Shown: positions 8,335 through 8,450 of the stretch, piece by piece | Position numbering within the stretch: the first letter of the stretch is position 1 | Layout of the letters: the number at the start of each line of letters is the position of its first letter | Source: Planctomycetota bacterium | Lineage (GTDB): Bacteria; Planctomycetota; UBA1135; UBA2386 | Assembly: GCA_947455805.1 (NCBI GenBank) | Contig: CANGSN010000113.1 | Coordinates: 1 to 8,450 of the forward strand | DNA: 8,450 nucleotides | Direction of reading: 5' to 3' | The notes under the pieces: model-generated | What the model saw: the letters and a program-made list of their open reading frames with translations, nothing else | Database searches by the model: none | What the model was told of the DNA's origin: nothing | Made by a program: the position numbers and the translations under genes

Positions 8335-8450
8335 ATGACCGTCCTCCAGATCACCTGCGACAACTGCGGCGCCAAGTACAAGCTGCCGGAGTCGTTCACG
8401 GGCACCCAGGCCAAGTGCCAGAAGTGCCACAGCATCATTGACGTCGCCAA
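8335..8450 (+). CDS. Zinc-ribbon protein, 5' fragment (runs off window)
   Basis: An ATG at 8335, 39 nt after the preceding stop, opens a frame that stays open to the window end (38 full codons). It encodes MTVLQITCDNCGAKYKLPES and onward, with Cys8, Cys11, Cys28 and Cys31. The spacing C-x2-C-x16-C-x2-C is identical to that in the gene before it. This is the typical N-terminal zinc ribbon of MJ0042-like proteins, which often precedes a linker and membrane helix, but the rest is outside the window. No Shine-Dalgarno site is visible; the upstream bases are C-rich (GCCCCTCCGACC). The short gap and shared domain suggest one transcription unit with the preceding gene. The fragment is well supported as coding by its ordered Cys pairs and codon use. 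Confidence 0.8.
   Translation, partial: MTVLQITCDNCGAKYKLPESFTGTQAKCQKCHSIIDVA

Overview
The window is very GC-rich and almost fully coding, with strong G/C bias at third codon positions. That bias produces long false antisense reading frames. The best guess for the host is a planctomycete or a relative. The reasons are the paired MJ0042-like zinc ribbons (one followed by a membrane anchor), the secreted LamG-type protein with a short C-terminal module of a kind I associate with that group, and the GC content. No rRNA or phylogenetic marker beyond uvrB is present, so this is an inference.

Left part (1-3690, + strand): a tight, apparently co-transcribed cluster of type II secretion / type IV pilus assembly genes. 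It holds the end of a GspF/PilC inner-membrane platform protein, a soluble GAF-PAS histidine kinase 7 bp later, then two prepilin-like genes (GspI/PilV-like and GspJ-like). The last two junctions are 4-bp start/stop overlaps (ATGA and GTGA). Neither prepilin was obvious as an ORF because both true starts lie inside longer open frames. The unusual element is the sensor kinase inserted between platform and pseudopilin genes. No cognate response regulator, GspG or GspK is visible here.

Middle (3424-4611, - strand): an exported LamG/concanavalin-like protein that converges on the gspJ-like gene and overlaps it by 267 bp. Its recognisable sequence ends about where the overlap begins. The last ~80 residues are Arg/His/Gln-rich antisense of the prepilin, so the gene looks 3'-truncated or fused by rearrangement.

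Right part: a complete uvrB (4694-6772, - strand) with a Lys/Gly-rich linker before its UVR domain. Divergent from it is a zinc-ribbon, single-pass membrane protein (about 6946-8295, + strand). The shared intergenic region holds a perfect TTGACA -35 element and a GTTCGC-N6-GCGAAC inverted repeat, a candidate operator. A second zinc-ribbon gene with the same Cys spacing starts at 8335 and runs off the right edge.

No tRNA, rRNA, CRISPR array, insertion sequence or attachment site was seen. No intergenic stretch exceeds 300 bases. I do not see a clearly new defence or mobile system. The best leads are the kinase inside the secretion cluster, the gspJ/LamG junction, and the uvrB / zinc-ribbon divergent control region.
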